59,995 bases of DNA, taken from Deltaproteobacteria bacterium (GTDB taxonomy: Bacteria; Myxococcota_A; UBA9160; SZUA-336). Shown one piece after another: positions 55,172 to 59,995 of this stretch; the stretch's first letter is position 1; the number at the start of each line of letters is the position of its first letter. The translations under genes and the position numbers were made by a program. The notes below the pieces were generated by a model. The model had not been told where the DNA came from and made no database searches. It saw only the letters and a program-made list of their open reading frames with translations. The stretch is taken from the NCBI GenBank assembly GCA_019311115.1, contig JAFDDB010000007.1:1-59995 (forward strand), read 5' to 3'.

Positions 55172-56311
55172 TTGGCGGTCTACGACTTCGCCGTCATCGG
55201 CGCCGGCATCGCCGGCGCTTCCGTCGCCTACGAGCTTCAGGCGTCCGGGCGCACGGTGTTGCTGGAGCGCGAGCCCCTGCCCGGCTACCACACGACCGGG
55301 CGCTCGGCGGCGTTCCTGGTCGAGAGCTACGGGAGCCAGGCCGCGCGCCTGCTCACGCGAGCGGGGCGCGGGTTTCTCGAGGAGCCGCCCGACGGCTTCG
55401 CCGAGCACCCACTCGTGGATCCGAAGCCCGTACTGTGGATCGCGCGCCCGGACCAGTGCGAGAGCCTCGAAGCGGCGCTCCAGACCGCCCTCCAGATGGG
55501 AGCCGACGTTCGGCGCATCGGCGTGCCCGCCGCGTTGGAGCTGTGTCCGGCGCTGCGCAGCGACTACTTGGCCGACGCGCTGGTCGAGCCCGGCGCGCGC
55601 AGCATCGACGTGGCGGGACTGCTCGAGTGCTTCCTGCGCGGCTTCCGCGGGCGTGGGGGCGACGTCGTGACCAAGTCGCCCGTCACACGCATCGAGCGCA
55701 CGGGCGAGGGCTGGCGGGTCGACGCCGGGCGCGAGAGCTACCGCGTCGGCGTGGTCGTGAACGCGGCCGGCGCCTGGTGCGACCCGGTGGCCGATATGGC
55801 GGGCGCGCGGCCGCTCGGCATCCAGCCTATGCGGCGCACGGCGATCACCTTCGATCCGCCCCCGGCGCAGGACATCTCGCGCTGGCCCTGCGTGATCGAC
55901 GCCGACGAGGACTTCTACTTCAAGCCCGAGGGCGGACAGGTCCTGGCGTCACCCTGCGACGAGACGCCATTCGAGCCGTGCGACGTCACGCCCGACGACT
56001 ACGAGGTGGCGCTCGCCGCAGACCGCGTCGAGCGCGCGACGACGATCTCGGTCAAGCACATCCGTCGTCGCTGGGCCGGGCTTCGGAGCTTCGCACCCGA
56101 TCGCTCGCCGGTCATCGGCATGGACCCCCGGCTCGACGGCTTCTTCTGGCTCGCCGGCCAGGGGGGCTTCGGCATCATGACCTCACCCGGTGCGTCGCGC
56201 AGCGCCGCGTCGCTGATCGTGGACGGCCGCCTCCCCGCGGACGTCGAAGCGCTGGGACTCGCCGCCGCACACCTCTCTCCCGCGCGGTTCGGGACCGGCT
56301 CGGCCCGCTAG
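55172..56311 (+). CDS. FAD-dependent oxidoreductase (DAO family)
   Basis: YDFAVIGAGIAGASVAYELQASGRTVLLERE; RRWAGLRSFAPDRSPVIG; TTG start. Confidence 0.9.
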   Translation: MAVYDFAVIGAGIAGASVAYELQASGRTVLLEREPLPGYHTTGRSAAFLVESYGSQAARLLTRAGRGFLEEPPDGFAEHPLVDPKPVLWIARPDQCESLEAALQTALQMGADVRRIGVPAALELCPALRSDYLADALVEPGARSIDVAGLLECFLRGFRGRGGDVVTKSPVTRIERTGEGWRVDAGRESYRVGVVVNAAGAWCDPVADMAGARPLGIQPMRRTAITFDPPPAQDISRWPCVIDADEDFYFKPEGGQVLASPCDETPFEPCDVTPDDYEVALAADRVERATTISVKHIRRRWAGLRSFAPDRSPVIGMDPRLDGFFWLAGQGGFGIMTSPGASRSAASLIVDGRLPADVEALGLAAAHLSPARFGTGSAR

Positions 56312-56379
56312 CCCCCCCCGCGATCAGGTTTCGCGGGGAGCCGCCCGATCCAGGGGTGTCGAATTTTGGGAGCCGTGCC

Positions 56380-56898
56380 GTGATCGAGAAGCTCACTCTC
56401 TGGGAAGTCGCGCTCGTGGGCGCGCTCCTCGTCCTGAACGGGACCGAGGTCGCCGCGCTCGCCGTCGCGCGCTGGAAGGGACGCACGACCAACGTGTCCC
56501 GCCTGCTCGTCCATGGCAGCGTACTCGTGTGCGCCCTCGTCTACGCCTGGCTCTCGATCGGCTTCGGCGACTCGCTGGCCGCAGTCGACTACGGGAACCT
56601 GGCGAACATGCCGGCCTCGAACTGGCCGTACATAGTGCTGCTCGGAGCGATCGGGGTGATGGTCGGCCACGAGCTGATCAGCCACCTGCGCGCGATTCGC
56701 TCGGGCCTGACGCGGAACGTCTCGCGTGTCGCAACGCGCGTCGCGATGCTCATCCTGCTCGTGGTCATGGTCGGCCTCAGCGAGCTGCGCTGGATGATCT
56801 ACCTGGAGAACCTGGAGACGCTCAGCCACTCGCCCGCCGCTGCGGCCGATACCGTTCATCCGACGCAGGGTGCCTGGGTAAAGCCGCCCGCGCGCTAG
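56380..56898 (+). CDS. Small integral membrane protein
   Basis: GTG start; four hydrophobic segments; 172 aa. Confidence 0.65.
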   Translation: MIEKLTLWEVALVGALLVLNGTEVAALAVARWKGRTTNVSRLLVHGSVLVCALVYAWLSIGFGDSLAAVDYGNLANMPASNWPYIVLLGAIGVMVGHELISHLRAIRSGLTRNVSRVATRVAMLILLVVMVGLSELRWMIYLENLETLSHSPAAAADTVHPTQGAWVKPPAR

Positions 56899-56963
56899 CG
56901 CGCGCGTCTCGCGGTCAGCCTTCGGCTCGGCAACCGACGAGCGCGATCCTGGCGTGGGTCGCT

Positions 56964-58082
<1,119 letters not shown>

Positions 58083-58512
58083 GCCCCCGACTCGCTCCGC
58101 GCCACCGCGAACTCGGCCGCTCGGCCGCTCGGCTCCCAGCCGGTCTTCCAGCGCGCGGCGCGAATCACCGCTACGCGGTGTCCCCCGGCCTCGGCCTGCG
58201 GCCGCAGCCAGCGCCAGGCGTCGTCCACCTCGGCCTGGAGTGCCGGCGTGTCGGAGAGGTCTACGTCACTGTGGTACTCGAGCAGCAACACCGGTTCATC
58301 TCCGGCATCCAGGGTCGAGACCGACTCGACGCGAAGCGGTCTCCCCGAGGGCGTGCGCACGACCCGGTAGTCCACGACGGCCGGCCCGCACGCCAACGCC
58401 AGCACCGCCAGGGCGGAAGCTGCGCGCAACCTGCGTGCTCGAGACCTCTCCACGATCTTCTGGTCGGCGCACCCCACGAGATCTGGAGAGTGGGACGGTC
58501 GCTATCCGGGGA

Positions 58513-59995
58513 TCAGCGCGCCGGAGCGGCGGGAACGGCCGAGGGCCAGTCCAGACGGAACGGATAGGACAGGCGCTCGGATCCCTCGGCGACCTGGATC
58601 TCGAGCTGCATGGGCTTCCCCGACACCTTGAAGTGACGCAGGACCGCCGACTCGTGCTGCTCGACGTCGAGCGGCTCGACGCGAAGCGGCTCTCCGTCCT
58701 CGTTGAGCGCGCCGACGGTGACGAGCCGGCTCACGTCGCCTTCGATGCGTGTCGAGAGGCGGTCACGGCCCAGTTCCACGACCTCGAGTCGCACGCCGCG
58801 GCTCTCGACGGAACGACCGGGCTCGACGACCGTCAGCCGGCTGGACTCGACTCCGCGCGCGAGGCGCAGCACTAGCTCGCCCTCGAGCTTCGGCTCGGGT
58901 TCGGTTCCCAGGTCGAGCGCGCAGGTCAGCTCTTCTCGCCCGAAGCGGTAGCGAGGGTAGAGGGGAGTGCGCGCGTCGCGCAGCCGCACCTCGAGCGCCG
59001 TCAGGTTGTAGCTCAGGTTCGGGATGTTCGGAGCCAGCACCTGCAGGCGTCGCGTCACGCCCTCGTCGGTCAGCTCGCCCTCGGCAAGGGCCAGCGTGAA
59101 CGGGCCGGCCGTCGTGCGCGCGCGGGGTCGCGGGTTGACGTCGAAGGGCACGCCGAAGCGATCGCTGTACTCGCGCGCGTACTGCTCGGCGCTGTACTCG
59201 ATGAAGCGGACCGACTGGCCCGCCTGCTCCTGCTTGTCGCTGCCCGGCCGCGCGGAGTCGAAGCGGAACGCGTACCGGGCCGAGGCCGCTTCGGCGACGA
59301 AGATCACGTCGATTCCCTCGAGCGTCCCGCGCACGCTGCGCGAGCCGACGCGTCCGCCGTCGAAGGCGAGGTCGGAGGTCCAGCTGTGGCTGGTGACGAG
59401 CCCGGATCCGAACGACCCGGTTCCCCTCAGGTCGAGGACCTTGTCCGCGGCGCCCGAGACCCGGTACGAGAAGAACCCCTGCGACACGCCCGTGATCTCG
59501 ACGCGCACGTCGTCGCGAACGGTCTCGGCGCCGACCTCGGCCGGCACGCCTACGACCTGGGTGCGCACCGGCAGGGAGAGCTCGACGTGTCCGCGGAGCG
59601 ACTCGACCGCGTCGAGCGGGGTGCCTTCGACGAGGCGCAGCGTCGCTCGGGCGTGCATCCAGTCACCCATCAGGTCGGGCTCCAGCTCGACGGGACGGCC
59701 GTTGCGGTCGGCGCCACAGGCCTCGTCGAGCAGCAACTCCTCGCCCCCGGAGCCGAGCGCCTGGTCGATGGCGATCCGCGGCAGGCGCCAACGCTCGCCC
59801 ATGTTCGCCATCGTCGCCGCGTAGACCTCGACTGCGACCTCGAGGCCGGCTCCCGCGCGCTCGCTCGCGCGCACCGAATCGACGTGGAGCCCGAACGGAC
59901 CGGCGACCACGTCGCCCGGGCCCGCGAGCGGCCGGTTGCTGTCGTAGCGGGACAGCGACGACAGCGGGTACTCGCGGCGGAAGTCGCGGCGGCGG
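58513..59995 (-). CDS. Large hypothetical protein, N-terminus beyond window
   Basis: Long ORF on minus; frame stays open to the window edge (...LSSLSRYDSNRPLAGPGDVVAGPFGLHVDSV). Confidence 0.65.
   Translation of the reverse strand, partial: RRRDFRREYPLSSLSRYDSNRPLAGPGDVVAGPFGLHVDSVRASERAGAGLEVAVEVYAATMANMGERWRLPRIAIDQALGSGGEELLLDEACGADRNGRPVELEPDLMGDWMHARATLRLVEGTPLDAVESLRGHVELSLPVRTQVVGVPAEVGAETVRDDVRVEITGVSQGFFSYRVSGAADKVLDLRGTGSFGSGLVTSHSWTSDLAFDGGRVGSRSVRGTLEGIDVIFVAEAASARYAFRFDSARPGSDKQEQAGQSVRFIEYSAEQYAREYSDRFGVPFDVNPRPRARTTAGPFTLALAEGELTDEGVTRRLQVLAPNIPNLSYNLTALEVRLRDARTPLYPRYRFGREELTCALDLGTEPEPKLEGELVLRLARGVESSRLTVVEPGRSVESRGVRLEVVELGRDRLSTRIEGDVSRLVTVGALNEDGEPLRVEPLDVEQHESAVLRHFKVSGKPMQLEIQVAEGSERLSYPFRLDWPSAVPAAPAR

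Overview
High-GC window, probably from a deltaproteobacterial-type genome such as Myxococcota, Desulfobacterota or Binatota (taxonomy is inference). It is densely coding, with about 45 credible genes. No tRNA, rRNA, CRISPR array or transposase was recognised. Main observations: (1) Two genes of the glycine/sarcosine/betaine reductase selenoprotein B (GrdB-like) family are each split in the ORF track by an in-frame TGA. Read through as Sec, both give ..LLAPV-U-P-x-C... Each TGA is followed at identical spacing (11 nt) by a 6-bp hairpin with the same GGUCG loop, and the stems covary. (2) From about 9.2 to 27 kb there is a hypoxia/dormancy-like stress island whose content resembles the mycobacterial DosR regulon: ferredoxin, two ferritin-like diiron proteins, CBS proteins, hemerythrin, baeRF-like protein, Hsp20, universal stress proteins, APH/ATP-binding kinase. 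It carries its own globin-coupled histidine kinase and a sigma54 (GAFTGA) response regulator. I can read five -24/-12 promoters in the island. Four of them share a palindromic putative UAS (TGYGGCG-N3-CGYC..) centred 46-48 nt upstream of the -24 GG, and one UAS sits equidistant between two divergent promoters. (3) A second regulatory code, TATGAC-N4-GTCATA followed 21-22 nt later by TAnnnT (Crp/Fnr class-II geometry), occurs four times. It lies in front of a P450, a ferredoxin/diiron operon, and two apparently non-coding, structured transcripts (candidate sRNAs). (4) A ~360-bp MITE/REP-like pair of large inverted hairpins lies at 29.4-29.8 kb. (5) An envelope cluster at 32-38 kb has an exported dikinase-like protein whose domain order resembles glucan-water dikinase, plus two serine hydrolases and a transglutaminase-like lipoprotein. 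Most very long opposite-strand ORFs in the track are GC-driven shadow ORFs and were rejected.
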